Shown here piece after piece: positions 16,085 to 25,700 of a DNA stretch of 52,438 bases (within the stretch, counting starts at the first letter, position 1; each line of letters opens with the position of its first letter). Source of the stretch: Planctomycetota bacterium (GTDB lineage Bacteria; Planctomycetota; Phycisphaerae; Sedimentisphaerales; Anaerobacaceae). Both the position numbers and the translations under genes were made by a program. The notes under the pieces were generated by a model. That model saw only the letters and a list, made by a program, of their open reading frames with translations. It was not told the DNA's origin and did not search any database. The stretch is from assembly GCA_022563885.1 (NCBI GenBank), contig JADFMM010000009.1, forward strand, positions 1 to 52,438, in the 5' to 3' direction.

Positions 16085-16936
16085 CTACAATACCAATTGC
16101 CCGTTCCGTTTATTTTTACGCCGCCTAATGATGCGGGAATTATTCTTATTCCTCGGGTTACGTGTTTTACCGCCCTTTGCCAAAACACCCGTCGGTGAAC
16201 AGGGGTGCCGGCCACCATTCGCGCGCCCCTCGCCCCCGCCCATAGGATGGGCAACCGGGTTCATGGCTTTACCCCGTACGTGGGGCTTCTTGCCCATGTG
16301 GCGCTTGCGCCCGGCCTTGCCGATACGCACGCGCTGATGATCGGGGTTACTGACTCGGCCTATGGTAGCACGGCACTCTTTGCGAACCATTCGCATTTCA
16401 CCACTCGGGAGGATGATCGACACCCAGTTCCCATCCTTAGCGGCGATCCTGGCCGCATTGCCCGCTCCTCGACAGAGCTTGCCGCCCTGCCCGGCAGTCA
16501 TCTCAATGTTGTGAATCTCCATACCCGAAGGAATCGCGGCCAAAGGCATGGCATTGCCCGCCTTGGGCTCGCAGATCTCACCGCTCTCTACGGCCTCTCC
16601 CACACGGATACCCATCGGCGCTAGAATGTATCGCTTTTCTCCGTCTTCGTACTGCACCAGCGAGATGAAGCAGGTTCTGTTGGGGTCGTATTCGACCGTA
16701 GCCACTGTCCCGGAGACGCCGTCTTTGTTCCTTTTGAAGTCAATCAGGCGGTAGATACGTCTGGCCCCGCCGCCCCGGAAACGAACGGTTATTTTCCCGT
16801 GGTGATTTCGTCCCCCGTGCTTTTTTATTCTCTTACAGAGTGTCTTTTCCGGCCTCGACACCGTCAGCTCCGCGTAGTCGTTTACGGAGCTGTTTCTGCG
16901 TCCGGCGCTGGTTGGTTTGTAAATGCGAATACCCAT
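16085..16936 (-). CDS. rplB: 50S ribosomal protein L2
   Basis: A 283-residue L2, near the peptidyl-transferase centre and needed for subunit joining. It begins MGIRIYKPTSAGRRNSSVND. The conserved C-terminal stretch RGKAMNPVAHPMGGGEGR contains the His implicated in the catalytic centre region. It ends with a basic tail (NNSRIIRRRKNKR). It lies between rplW and rpsS. Confidence 0.98.
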   Translation of the reverse strand: MGIRIYKPTSAGRRNSSVNDYAELTVSRPEKTLCKRIKKHGGRNHHGKITVRFRGGGARRIYRLIDFKRNKDGVSGTVATVEYDPNRTCFISLVQYEDGEKRYILAPMGIRVGEAVESGEICEPKAGNAMPLAAIPSGMEIHNIEMTAGQGGKLCRGAGNAARIAAKDGNWVSIILPSGEMRMVRKECRATIGRVSNPDHQRVRIGKAGRKRHMGKKPHVRGKAMNPVAHPMGGGEGRANGGRHPCSPTGVLAKGGKTRNPRNKNNSRIIRRRKNKRNGQLVL

Positions 16937-16967
16937 GGCTGTTTATCGTCTCAACGGAGTGCTAGAA

Positions 16968-17246
16968 CTAGAACAAATCAATGTGACCGTCACCCTTCAA
17001 ATACACAACCGCCTTCTTCCAGGACTTGGTCATGCCCGCCGTGCGTCCCCGTCGCCTGGGCTTACCTTTGTGCATCGCGGTCCGTACCTTGTCGACTTTC
17101 ACGCCGTAGACCTTTTCAACAGCGCCTTTGATTTGAATCTTATTTGCCTTCTTGTTCACCTCGAAGCTGTACGCCCCCTTGGTATTGGCAAAGTGCATTC
17201 CCTGTTCCGTCACCAAGGGCCGTACAATTACATTGTAGTCATTCAT
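16968..17246 (-). CDS. rplW: 50S ribosomal protein L23
   Basis: A 92-residue L23 at the tunnel exit, a docking site for trigger factor and the signal recognition particle. It has VIVRPLVTEQGMHFANTKGAY, SFEVNKKANKIQIKGAVEKV and TAMHKGKPRRRGRTAGMTKSWKKAVVYL (in pieces). Normal length. It lies between rplD and rplB. Confidence 0.96.
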   Translation of the reverse strand: MNDYNVIVRPLVTEQGMHFANTKGAYSFEVNKKANKIQIKGAVEKVYGVKVDKVRTAMHKGKPRRRGRTAGMTKSWKKAVVYLKGDGHIDLF

Positions 17247-17306
17247 AGCTGCGTTCTATCCGTGCCTGATCTTCTGTCTCTTCGGGGTCCACCGCTCACT
17301 CACCAG

Positions 17307-17942
17307 TCAAGCGGAATCCGGGACTTTCCTATCGAGAAACGCCTCAAATGCTTCCTTGGTAAAGAGCATTTTTTCGTGTCCGCAGATACTACCGGCGCTC
17401 AAATCCGAGACACGGGTGACGTCAATCCTGCGAAGATTTCGGGCCGATTTATAAATGCTGTCGTCCTGTTCCTTGAGGGCCACCAGGCAGCTCCTCTCAA
17501 TGCCAAGCTTGCCCAGCATGGTGGCAAAAGCCTTTGTTTTCGGCGTTTCGAACGACAATCCGTCGACCACCACCACCCGCTGGCCTTGAAGCTTGGCGAG
17601 CACGGCAGAATCCCGAGCAAGGCGCCTTTGCTTTTTGGGCATGTCCTTTCCGAAGTCTCGACGCACTTTGGCGAACGTAACGCCACCGCCTACCCGCTTG
17701 CCCGTTCGGCTGTTGCCCACACGCGCATTACCGGTGCCTTTTTGCCGAAAGAGCTTCCTGCCGGATCCAGACACCATCCCGCGACTCTTGGTGGCCGCTG
17801 TACCGACGCGCCTATTGGCGTGGTACATGACGATGGCCTGCTTCAAGAGGGAAAACCTCACTTTTTCACCCAACAGGGCCTCGTCGACACTGATGCTTTC
17901 GAGTTCTTGCCCCTCAGGGTTGTGTACAGTCAGCTCAATCAT
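17307..17942 (-). CDS. rplD: 50S ribosomal protein L4
   Basis: A 211-residue L4, whose loop lines the peptide tunnel. The loop region shows RGMVSGSGRKLFRQKGTGNAR followed by VGNSRTGKRVGGGVTF. The C-terminal part has VVVDGLSFETPKTKAFATML and ends in an LFTKEAFEAFLDR-type tail. In E. coli L4 represses the S10 operon; no leader binding site is identified here. It lies between rplC and rplW. Confidence 0.96.
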   Translation of the reverse strand: MIELTVHNPEGQELESISVDEALLGEKVRFSLLKQAIVMYHANRRVGTAATKSRGMVSGSGRKLFRQKGTGNARVGNSRTGKRVGGGVTFAKVRRDFGKDMPKKQRRLARDSAVLAKLQGQRVVVVDGLSFETPKTKAFATMLGKLGIERSCLVALKEQDDSIYKSARNLRRIDVTRVSDLSAGSICGHEKMLFTKEAFEAFLDRKVPDSA

Positions 17943-17975
17943 GGCTAGGTTCGATGCTCCAGAAATTCGCCCGAC

Positions 17976-18617
17976 CTACTTGGCGGATTTAACAACGCAG
18001 TAACTGCCGGCGGCGCCCGGAACGACACCCTTGACAACCAATAGATTCCGCTCCGGGTCGACAGACAGGAGGGCCAAGTTTTTGCTGGTCACACGAACAG
18101 CGCCCATATGCCCCGCCATCCTCTTGCCTTTCTTGGGACCAGGCCCTGTCCCGGCATTGGAGCAGTGACTGGCGATGGAACCTGGGGCTCTGTGTTTGCG
18201 TTCGCAACCGTGTGACGCGGGAAAACCACCAAAACCATGCCTCTTCATGACGCCGGCAAAGCCCTTGCCCTTGCTCGTCCCCACGACATCCACCCTCTGA
18301 ATATCTGAGAAGTCTGCCACGGTCATGGAGTCACCCAGGTTCGCCTCGGGCACCGATTTGTCGGGGAATCGAATCTCTCTCACAAATCGCTTGGGGACAG
18401 TGGACGCCTTGTGACTATGCCCTATCATGGGTTTCTTACGCCTGGAGGGCTTCATGTCATCAAAACCGATCTGCACAGCATTGTACCCATCCGATTCGAT
18501 GCTCTTGATCTGTGTCACGACACAAGGACCCGCCTGAACGACCGTTGCGGGCACAAGCTTCCCCGCCTCGTCGTACACACGCGTCATTCCCACTTTCTTT
18601 CCTAACAACATGGCCAT
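17976..18617 (-). CDS. rplC: 50S ribosomal protein L3
   Basis: A 213-residue L3, an early 23S rRNA binder. It begins MAMLLGKKVGMTRVYDEAGK; an alternative ATG two codons in gives MLLGKK. The family signature is GKGFAGVMKRHGFGGFPASHG, followed by APGSIASHCSNAGTGPGPKKGKRMAGHMG, read in two pieces. The usual Gln after GS-I is Ala-Ser-His here. It follows rpsJ. Confidence 0.96.
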   Translation of the reverse strand: MAMLLGKKVGMTRVYDEAGKLVPATVVQAGPCVVTQIKSIESDGYNAVQIGFDDMKPSRRKKPMIGHSHKASTVPKRFVREIRFPDKSVPEANLGDSMTVADFSDIQRVDVVGTSKGKGFAGVMKRHGFGGFPASHGCERKHRAPGSIASHCSNAGTGPGPKKGKRMAGHMGAVRVTSKNLALLSVDPERNLLVVKGVVPGAAGSYCVVKSAK

Positions 18618-18659
18618 GGTTTCGTTACGTCCTTAACATGTAGAGCGCCGGTCCAGGTT

Positions 18660-18678
18660 AGTTCTTGCCGGTCCCTAA
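18660..18678 (-). repeat. solo end of the MITE-like element at the rpsJ stop codon
   Basis: TTAGGGACCGGCAAGAACTA on the minus strand matches one terminal repeat of the elements at 4784, 19284 and 49450. Its TAG is the rpsJ stop codon. Nothing recognisable of the rest of the element follows, so this is a remnant or a chance-retained end. Confidence 0.6.
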
Positions 18679-18995
18679 GCCTTTATTTTGACAAAAACGC
18701 CCGCCGGCACGACTAGCCGATTCAAGACTTCGGCCGTTCGGGCGTTCGCATCGTGAATGTCGATCAGTCGCTTATGCGTCCTCAACTCAAACTGTTCACG
18801 CGATTTTTTATTGACATGCGGACTCTTTAATACCGTATACCGCTCGATACGGGTGGGCAAGGGAATGGGGCCACTGACCCGGGCATTGGTTTTCCGCGCG
18901 TGTTCCACGATCTCTTTGGCAGACGCGTCGAGGGTGCGGTGATCATACGCCTCCATCCTGATCCGTATTCTTTCGCTTGCAGACGACATAGGCAC
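18675..18995 (-). CDS. rpsJ: 30S ribosomal protein S10
   Basis: A 106-residue S10, also known as transcription factor NusE in antitermination complexes. It contains [40 protein letters not shown] and [17 protein letters not shown], all typical. AAGGAG lies upstream of the ATG. It is the first gene of the S10 block. The stop codon TAG is directly followed by GGGACCGGCAAG, the terminal repeat of a short mobile-type element. Confidence 0.97.
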   Translation of the reverse strand: MPMSSASERIRIRMEAYDHRTLDASAKEIVEHARKTNARVSGPIPLPTRIERYTVLKSPHVNKKSREQFELRTHKRLIDIHDANARTAEVLNRLVVPAGVFVKIKA

Positions 18996-19283
18996 TCCTT
19001 AAGCAGTGAATTTCTTGACTCATTACCGATTGTTCGTAGCAGCAACCTCTGTCATGAACACGGGGTTGTAACTTCGACCCCTAACACGTCGCCATGACGG
19101 AGCCAAAAGCTCCTTACGCTACTCGAAGGCTTAGACAGAATCAACCACAGTAAATAAAAGCTAGTGCCTGATTCTGATTTCGGCGTGGTGCCGCGTGCCC
19201 CCACTGTCGGTCGCATACGTCGTCAACTTCAGCGTGTGCGTGGCTCGCGTTCACTCTCGCCAGACCTAAAACCTTGACCTGAC
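18996..19283 (-). other. S10 leader, distal half
   Basis: No gene is seen in this part of the 588-base fusA-rpsJ gap. A small hairpin GGAGC-TTTTG-GCTCC lies at 19099-19113 on the minus strand. If the promoter at 19488 is real, this is untranslated leader of the S10 message, a place where L4-type or other feedback could act; no known leader structure is recognised. Confidence 0.4.
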
Positions 19284-19347
19284 TAAGGGACCGGCAAGAA
19301 ATAATTTGGACCCCAAATTGTCCAACTTACTTCTTGCCGATCCCTAA
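19284..19347 (-). repeat. MITE-like element, internal-deletion copy (S10 leader)
   Basis: A 64-base version consisting almost only of the two terminal repeats: TAAGGGACCGGCAAGAA on the left and a right end complementing GTTAGGGATCGGCAAGAA. Compared with the copy at 49450-49635, about 120 central bases are missing; the join falls just after GGGGTCCAA. The result is a near-perfect hairpin lying in the presumed 5' leader of the S10 operon. Confidence 0.75.
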
Positions 19348-19487
19348 CGCCACTATCTGGTTGTACACTTAACGGGGCTTCGTGACCGTCTGTCGTGTCA
19401 GCAAGCCCTTGGTTTTCTTGCACAGACCATGCTCTGTCCCGCCCCGCGCAGACACCATGGGTGTTCCATTTCGGGCGAAAGACGCCG

Positions 19488-19529
19488 AATTTACCAGACG
19501 GGCAATACACTGTCAACAAAATGTTGACA
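19488..19529 (-). promoter_or_regulatory. sigma-70-type promoter of the S10 block with overlapping inverted repeat
   Basis: On the minus strand a consensus TTGACA (19516-19511) is 17 bases from TAAATT (19493-19488, 4 of 6). It points at rpsJ and lies 59 bases past the fusA stop. The -35 box is half of a perfect inverted repeat TGTCAAC-AAAAT-GTTGACA (19511-19529) that could bind a dimeric regulator or be coincidental. The leader to rpsJ would be nearly 490 bases. Confidence 0.55.
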
Positions 19530-19583
19530 AAAATGTACGAGGCCTCAAAAAGTTTGTGGCGGCGGAGAAACGTGTCGAAATCT

Positions 19584-21656
19584 TCAAAGAATGATCTGCC
19601 GGGCAACCTGTTCAGGCACCTTCTCGTAGGTCGAAGGTTCCATGGTAAAGGTGCCTCGGCCCGCCGTTTGACTGCGCAAGTGGCTGGAATAACCGAACAT
19701 CTCCACCAGGGGCACATCCGCATCGATAACGCGCATCTCGCCGTGGAGATGACAGTCGGTAATGAGCCCGCGCCGTCCCAGTAGGCTGGCCTGCACTGCC
19801 CCGAAATTGGCCTCGGGGGTGGCGACCTGAACCCGCATAACGGGCTCTAGCAAGATCGGCCCGGCCTCTTTGATGGCTTTCTCTATGGAAATGGCCGCAG
19901 CCTGCTCAAAAGCCAGATCCGAGGAATCCGCGGAGTGGAAGGATCCGTCGACCAGGGTCACTTTCAAGCCCACAACCGGATAGCCGGCCAGGGTCCCGCA
20001 GCCCAACCCTTCCCTCGCCCCTCGTTCGACCGAGCCAAAGTACTCCTTGGGAACGGCACCGGCCGCCAAATCGGTCTCAAACTGCATTCGGTCCCCCAGG
20101 CTTCCTTCCACTGGGAGGCAGGGTTCGACCTCGAGAACGACGTGCCCGTACTGACCGTGACCACCCGTCTGACGCACAAACTTCCCTTCGGCCCGGGCGA
20201 GTCGTGTAATCGCCTCCTTGTAGGCAACTCTGGGTTTGCCCACACGTACATTGACCCCCATGTTTTTAACCAGTTTGTTCTGCAGCACTTCCAGATGCAA
20301 CTCGCCCATGCCGCTAATAACGGTCTGTCCAGTCTCGGGATCTGTCTTGTGTTTAAAGGTGGGGTCTTCACGCTGTAATGCGACCAGTGCGTCCGCCAAC
20401 TTGGCCTTGTCCGCCGCAGATCGAGGTTCAATGGACATGGAAATCACTGTGGCCGGAAAGGAAATGCTGGGCAGCGCCACAGGTTTTTTGGTGTCGCATA
20501 TCGTATCGCCCGTCAGAGTCTGCTTAAGCCCCACGACGGCGACGATATCCCCCGCCTCTGCGACGTCCACGTTCATTTTCGACGCGGCATGCATCTCGTA
20601 GATGCGCGTAATGTTCTCTTTCTTGTCGCGATTGACATTCAACACCCGTGTTCCCGACTTGAGGGTCCCCCGGTAGATCCTCAAGAAACTTAGATCTCCA
20701 TGCGCGTCGCTGGCAATCTTGAACGCCAAGGCGACTAGGCTTTGCTTGGGATCACACTTGACAATCACCTCTTTGGTCTGGTCATGACCCGCATGTCCTA
20801 TGGTCTCCGGCCGGTCTAAAGGGGAGGGGAGATAGGATACGACACCATCTAGGAGTTTTTGCACCCCAATATATCTCAGTGCCGACCCCACCAAGACGGG
20901 GTGTACCTTGTTACTCAGGGTTCCGGCCCGTATCGCCCGATACAGCAATTCCTCCTCTACCGGTTCATCTTCCAGAAAGCAATCCATCAAGGCATCATCA
21001 AAGTCTGCGACGGACTCAATCATCCTGTTCCGCCAAAGGTGGGCCTCGTCCACAAGGTGATCGGGGAGGCTCTCTTCGCGGATTTTCGCGCCCATGTGAG
21101 CCGCCTCGAAGAAAAAGGCCTTCATCTTGATAAGATCAATGATCCCCAAGAAAGAATCCGCGGCGCCGATGGGAATTTGGAGCGGGACCGGATTGGCGAG
21201 GAGTTTGTTGCGAATGCTCTCCAGGCACATCTCAAAGTCGGCCCCTACTTTGTCCATTTTGTTGATAAAACAGAGACTGGGCAAATCATACCGTTGGCCT
21301 TGTCGCCACACGGTTTCACTCTGTGCCTGGACCCCCTCGCTCGCATCGAAGATCGCAACGGCCCCATCAAGCACGCGCAACGACCGCTCCACCTCTGCGG
21401 TAAAGTCAATGTGTCCGGGCGTATCGATAAGGTTAATCTCATGATCACGCCAAGGACACTTGGTGGCCGCCGAAGTGATGGTGATGCCCCGTCTCTGTTC
21501 TTCTTCCAGGTAATCCATGACGGCCGTTCCGTCGTGGACCTCCCCCATCTTGTACGTCTTGCCCGTGTAGTAGAGGACCCGCTCCGACACCGTTGTCTTA
21601 CCGGCATCGATGTGGGCCATGATTCCAATATTTCGCGTTTTTTTCAGGTCTTTCAT
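19584..21656 (-). CDS. fusA: elongation factor G
   Basis: A 690-residue translocase GTPase that moves tRNA and mRNA after peptide-bond formation. G motifs are GIMAHIDAGKTT (P-loop), RGITITSAAT (switch I), DTPGHIDF and NKMD. Domain IV and V segments (GSFHSADSSDLAF, ATPEANFGAVQASLLGRRG) are present. Full length. It follows rpsG by 84 bases in the str-type order. Unlike the E. coli str operon, no tuf gene follows it; the next gene is rpsJ after a 588-base gap. Confidence 0.98.
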   Translation of the reverse strand: MKDLKKTRNIGIMAHIDAGKTTVSERVLYYTGKTYKMGEVHDGTAVMDYLEEEQRRGITITSAATKCPWRDHEINLIDTPGHIDFTAEVERSLRVLDGAVAIFDASEGVQAQSETVWRQGQRYDLPSLCFINKMDKVGADFEMCLESIRNKLLANPVPLQIPIGAADSFLGIIDLIKMKAFFFEAAHMGAKIREESLPDHLVDEAHLWRNRMIESVADFDDALMDCFLEDEPVEEELLYRAIRAGTLSNKVHPVLVGSALRYIGVQKLLDGVVSYLPSPLDRPETIGHAGHDQTKEVIVKCDPKQSLVALAFKIASDAHGDLSFLRIYRGTLKSGTRVLNVNRDKKENITRIYEMHAASKMNVDVAEAGDIVAVVGLKQTLTGDTICDTKKPVALPSISFPATVISMSIEPRSAADKAKLADALVALQREDPTFKHKTDPETGQTVISGMGELHLEVLQNKLVKNMGVNVRVGKPRVAYKEAITRLARAEGKFVRQTGGHGQYGHVVLEVEPCLPVEGSLGDRMQFETDLAAGAVPKEYFGSVERGAREGLGCGTLAGYPVVGLKVTLVDGSFHSADSSDLAFEQAAAISIEKAIKEAGPILLEPVMRVQVATPEANFGAVQASLLGRRGLITDCHLHGEMRVIDADVPLVEMFGYSSHLRSQTAGRGTFTMEPSTYEKVPEQVARQIIL

Positions 21657-21740
21657 CTTAGGGTAAAAAAAGCAGCCAAAAAAATACCACGGCTATTTCC
21701 TTCGACGGCAAAACAGACGTGGCGGGGTGTGCTGCGGTTG

Positions 21741-22214
21741 CTACCAGGCAAAGTGGGCAAAGGCCTTGTTCGCGTCCGCCATTCGATGCACATTTTCACG
21801 GGTGGTCACGGCGCCGCCTTGTTTGTTGTAGGCATCGAGTAACTCGGTGGCGAGCCTTGCCGACATGGGCTTTCCCTTCTTGCCTCTGGCCGCAGCCAGA
21901 ATCCAACGGAAGGCCAGAGATTGCTGTCGCTTAGAACGGACTTGGATCGGGACCTGATAGCTGGCGCCGCCGACCCGCTTACTCCGCACTTCCAACATGG
22001 GTTTGACGTTCTCAATCGCAGTCTCAAAAAGTTCAAGAGGGGAGACATCTTTGGCCTTGGAACTGGCAATCTCCAACGCGGCGTACACGACGGATTCCGC
22101 CGTACTCTTCTTACCGTTCAACATCAGACAGTTAATGAATTTTGAGATTAACTTACTGTTGTACTTGGCGTCGGGCTTTAACTGTTTACTCGATGCCGTA
22201 AACTTCTTTGCCAT
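21741..22214 (-). CDS. rpsG: 30S ribosomal protein S7
   Basis: A 157-residue S7, the head assembly protein and, in E. coli, repressor of the str operon. The ATG at 22214 ([12 protein letters not shown]) has GAGGA upstream; the frame extends 16 codons further without support. Family marks are [22 protein letters not shown] in two parts, [13 protein letters not shown] and [17 protein letters not shown] at the C-terminus. Confidence 0.96.
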   Translation of the reverse strand: MAKKFTASSKQLKPDAKYNSKLISKFINCLMLNGKKSTAESVVYAALEIASSKAKDVSPLELFETAIENVKPMLEVRSKRVGGASYQVPIQVRSKRQQSLAFRWILAAARGKKGKPMSARLATELLDAYNKQGGAVTTRENVHRMADANKAFAHFAW

Positions 22215-22301
22215 AGCGTCCTCGTCGGTAGCCTTTTCTAGTCCTCTTAAAACTTCGGCCACAATTCGATGTATCTGATTCGACCTAATACTTCCCTAAG
22301 T

Positions 22302-22667
22302 TCAACTTTTTGTCCCATACTTGCTGCGGCCCTGCTTCCGCCCGGACACGCCGGCACAGTCCAGCACGCCACGGATGATGTGGTAGCGGACCCCGGGAAG
22401 ATCGCGCACACGGCCGCCTCGAATCATCACCGTGCTATGCTCCTGAAGATTATGATCCACACCCGGGATGTAGGCGGTCACTTCTTTGCCGTTGGTCAAG
22501 CGGACCCGTGCGATCTTTCTGAGCGCCGAGTTGGGTTTCTTAGGTGTCTGCGTCCTCACGATCAGGCACACACCCCGTTTTTGTGGGCAACCGCTGATGT
22601 CTGACACCCTCTTGCGTCCCTTTGACTTCCCCCGGGGCCGCCTGACTAGCTGATTGATTGTTGGCAT
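22302..22667 (-). CDS. rpsL: 30S ribosomal protein S12 (Arg at position 88)
   Basis: A 121-residue S12, the decoding-centre accuracy protein. It begins [14 protein letters not shown] at the ATG at 22667; the longer open frame overlaps the end of rpoC and is not used. The decoding loop [11 protein letters not shown] has the conserved Lys43. The second loop reads [13 protein letters not shown], with Arg at residue 88 (codon CGC at 22404-22406) where most bacteria have Lys. The neighbouring Asp89, often methylthiolated, is kept. It lies 49 bases after rpoC. Confidence 0.97.
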   Translation of the reverse strand: MPTINQLVRRPRGKSKGRKRVSDISGCPQKRGVCLIVRTQTPKKPNSALRKIARVRLTNGKEVTAYIPGVDHNLQEHSTVMIRGGRVRDLPGVRYHIIRGVLDCAGVSGRKQGRSKYGTKS

Positions 22668-22716
22668 AATCTTCTGCGTTTCTGGATGGCGACTACTGGC
22701 CTGCCGGGATTCACTC

Positions 22717-25700
22717 TTAACCCAACCCCAGCGCCTGTTTGACAGCGGCGTCGGCCTTTTCCTCGTCGTCTTTGATTTCTCTGACTTCACCGAAGCCCTT
22801 GGGCAAGGGTGCTTCCACTAAATGCTTCACCTTCATGTCCAAATAGGGCTTAAAAGCGGTTCCGGCCGGAATAAGGTGACCTAAAATCACATTCTCTTTC
22901 AGACCGTGCAGTTGATCCACCTTACCGGCGAGTGAAGCCTCTGTCAATACCTTTGTAGTCTCCTGGAAACTAGCGGCCGAAATGAAACTCTCGGACCAGA
23001 GTGAAGCCTTGGTGATCCCTAGCAGCATGGTGTTTGCAATCGCCGGTCTTGGCTTCTTGCCCTTTGCAGGTTCCCCACCAATCGATTCCACTTTCTCGTT
23101 GATAGTCGCAAGTTCTCCCTTATCCACAATCATGTCGACCGCCAACCCCTTGCCTTCGTTAAACTCCCGTCCCGTTGCAAACTCGGCGGCGTCACCGACG
23201 GATACGATCTTGACGCTCTGCGCCAGCGTCTCATTCTGCTTGCGGAATACGAAACGATCGACCACTTCGCCGGGCAGGTAAGAACTGTCGCCCACGTTCT
23301 CTATTTCAACCTTACGCATCATCTGAGAAACGATGATTTCGACGTGCTTGTCGTCGATGTTCACGTTCTGGGAGCGATACACGTTCTGGATTTCACCGAC
23401 AATGTACCGCTGCAGGACCTCTTCACCCTTGATCCTCAAGATGTCATGCGGGACCAAAGGCCCACCCGTGAGCGGATCACCGGCCTCAACCGTGTCGCCC
23501 GCATGGACGTTTAGGTGACGGTCACGCGGTACATGGTGCTCTTTTTCCATCCCGCCCTCGCTTCGCACAAGGATGGTCATTTTGCCCTTCCGTTTGTCAC
23601 TGAGCAGCTCTACCCGACCGCTGATTTCGGCCATGGCGGACGGATCCTTCGGTTTCCTGGCCTCAAAGACCTCGGTCACCCGGGGAAGACCGCCTGTGAT
23701 GTCCTGCGTCCTTCCGGTGGCACGAGGTTGATGCGCCAAGAGTTGACCCGCATGGACACCCTGGCCTTCCTTGACTTCAATACGAGCCCCAGCCGGCAGA
23801 TAGTGGACGTCCAATATCTTTCCGGCGTCGTCCTCAATAATGATTTGCGGATGTTTGTCCCCCTTGTGCTCGATGATGATGGGTTTTTCCAGAACCTTCC
23901 CGTCGACGTTTCCGCCGCCTCGAATCTTCTGTTCCTCGATTTGGTAGGTCTCCCCCTCGACAATGTCCACGTACCGGATCTGCCCGGTCACTTCTGCCAG
24001 AATGGGGACTCTATGTGGATCCCAGCTAAAGAGAAGATCCCCCTCTTCGACTTTGGCACCGTCACCAATTTCCAGGATGCCGCCGTAGGGAACCTTGTAT
24101 TTTGCCACTTCCCTTGCCTTGGCATCCAGGATATGCAATTCCCCATTGCGTTTGAGGGCGATATCAATTGTCCCGCCGTCTTCGTTCTGATAGGAAACCA
24201 CATTCATGTCGTGGTACTGTACGCGACCCGCGCGGGTGGCGACCTGTTCACGCTCCAAAATAGAGTGACTCGCCACACCTCCCGTATGGAATGTTCGCAA
24301 GGTGAGTTGCGTCCCTGGTTCGCCAATGGATTGAGCCGCCACAATGCCAACCGCCGACCCTTCTTCCACCAATTTTCCCCGACTAAGGTCCCAACCGTAG
24401 CATTTAGCACAGATACCGAAGGCACTATCACAGGTTAAAGCACTTCGTACACGAATGGTGTCCAGACCGAACGCTTCAATCTTGGCCACCGCCGCCAGCG
24501 TGATAACCTCGTTCTCACGAACGATCATTTCGTCCGTAATCGGATTGCGAATATTGTCACGGGCAGTGCGGCCTACAATCAACATGGACAGGGGTACATT
24601 GACTTCCTCACCGTGACTCACAATGGTCTTGGTGATGCCCTGGAGCGTGCCGCAATCGTGCTCAAGAATGATCACGTTCTGAGCAACATCAATAAGCTTC
24701 CGGGTCAGGTATCCGGAGTTCGCGGTCTTCAACGCAGTGTCCGCCAGTCCTTTGCGGGCGCCATGGGTCGAACTAAAGTATTCAAGAACCGTAAGCCCCT
24801 CTCGAAAATTGGACTTGATCGGTGTTTCGATAATATCACCGCTCGGCTTGGCCATCAAGGCACGCATCCCTGCCAACTGCTGGATCTGATCGACACTACC
24901 ACGAGCGCCGGAATCGCTCATCAAATAGATGGGGTTCAAATAGGGCGTGCCATCTTCGAGCTTGTCCTCTTTGAGCCCCCGAACCATTTCCGTGGTAACG
25001 GCAACCCGCGCATGGGTCCAGGCATCAATCACCTGGTTGTATCGTTCCCGCTCCGTGAGAACGCCCTCATTGTAGCTCCTCCAGATATCGCCGACTTTCT
25101 TTTCGGTCTCAGTGATTATCTCCGCCTTCTTTTCGGGAATCTTCAGATCCGTCAACCCAAAGCTCAGCCCGGCGAGTGCCGCATGCTTGAAGCCGATATC
25201 CTTAATCCGATCGAGGAGATCGATCGTCTCTGCCGCACCGGCATATTTAAAACAGTCGCTGATCACTTGACTCAACTCTCTCTTGGACAAACCCAAATTG
25301 TAGAAGGGCATCTTGGAGGATATGATGTCATCGAAAATACAGCGCCCGACGGTCGTCTTTACGATTTGGGTCTGCGAGTTGCCTCGGGCCAAGTGCTCAA
25401 CCAGCCCTTTCTTGGTGAAGACGGGCCGGCGGGGCATTCGGACATAGATGGACTCGTGCAAATCAATGACCCCTGTATCATAGGCCATCATCGCCTCAAA
25501 CGCGTTACAGTAGGTCGGCAAAGGCAAGTCGGGGTCAAGCTGCTGCTCGGGAGAGAATCTAAAGTCATCGAGTGCGATGGTCAGGTAATAGCACCCCATC
25601 ACCATGTCTTGAGACGGTCCCACCATGGGCGACCCATCGGAGGGACTAAACACGTTTCCGGTGGTCATCATCAGAACATGAGTTTCGGCCTGTGCTTCCA

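Noticed and set aside
16923-17948. Plus-strand open frame of 341 codons over rplW and rplD
   Set aside because: Antisense to two clear ribosomal genes; composition is a shadow of their codon use.
19511-19546. Plus-strand promoter from the TTGACA at 19524
   Set aside because: No acceptable -10 hexamer lies 16-18 bases downstream, and the downstream plus strand has no gene.
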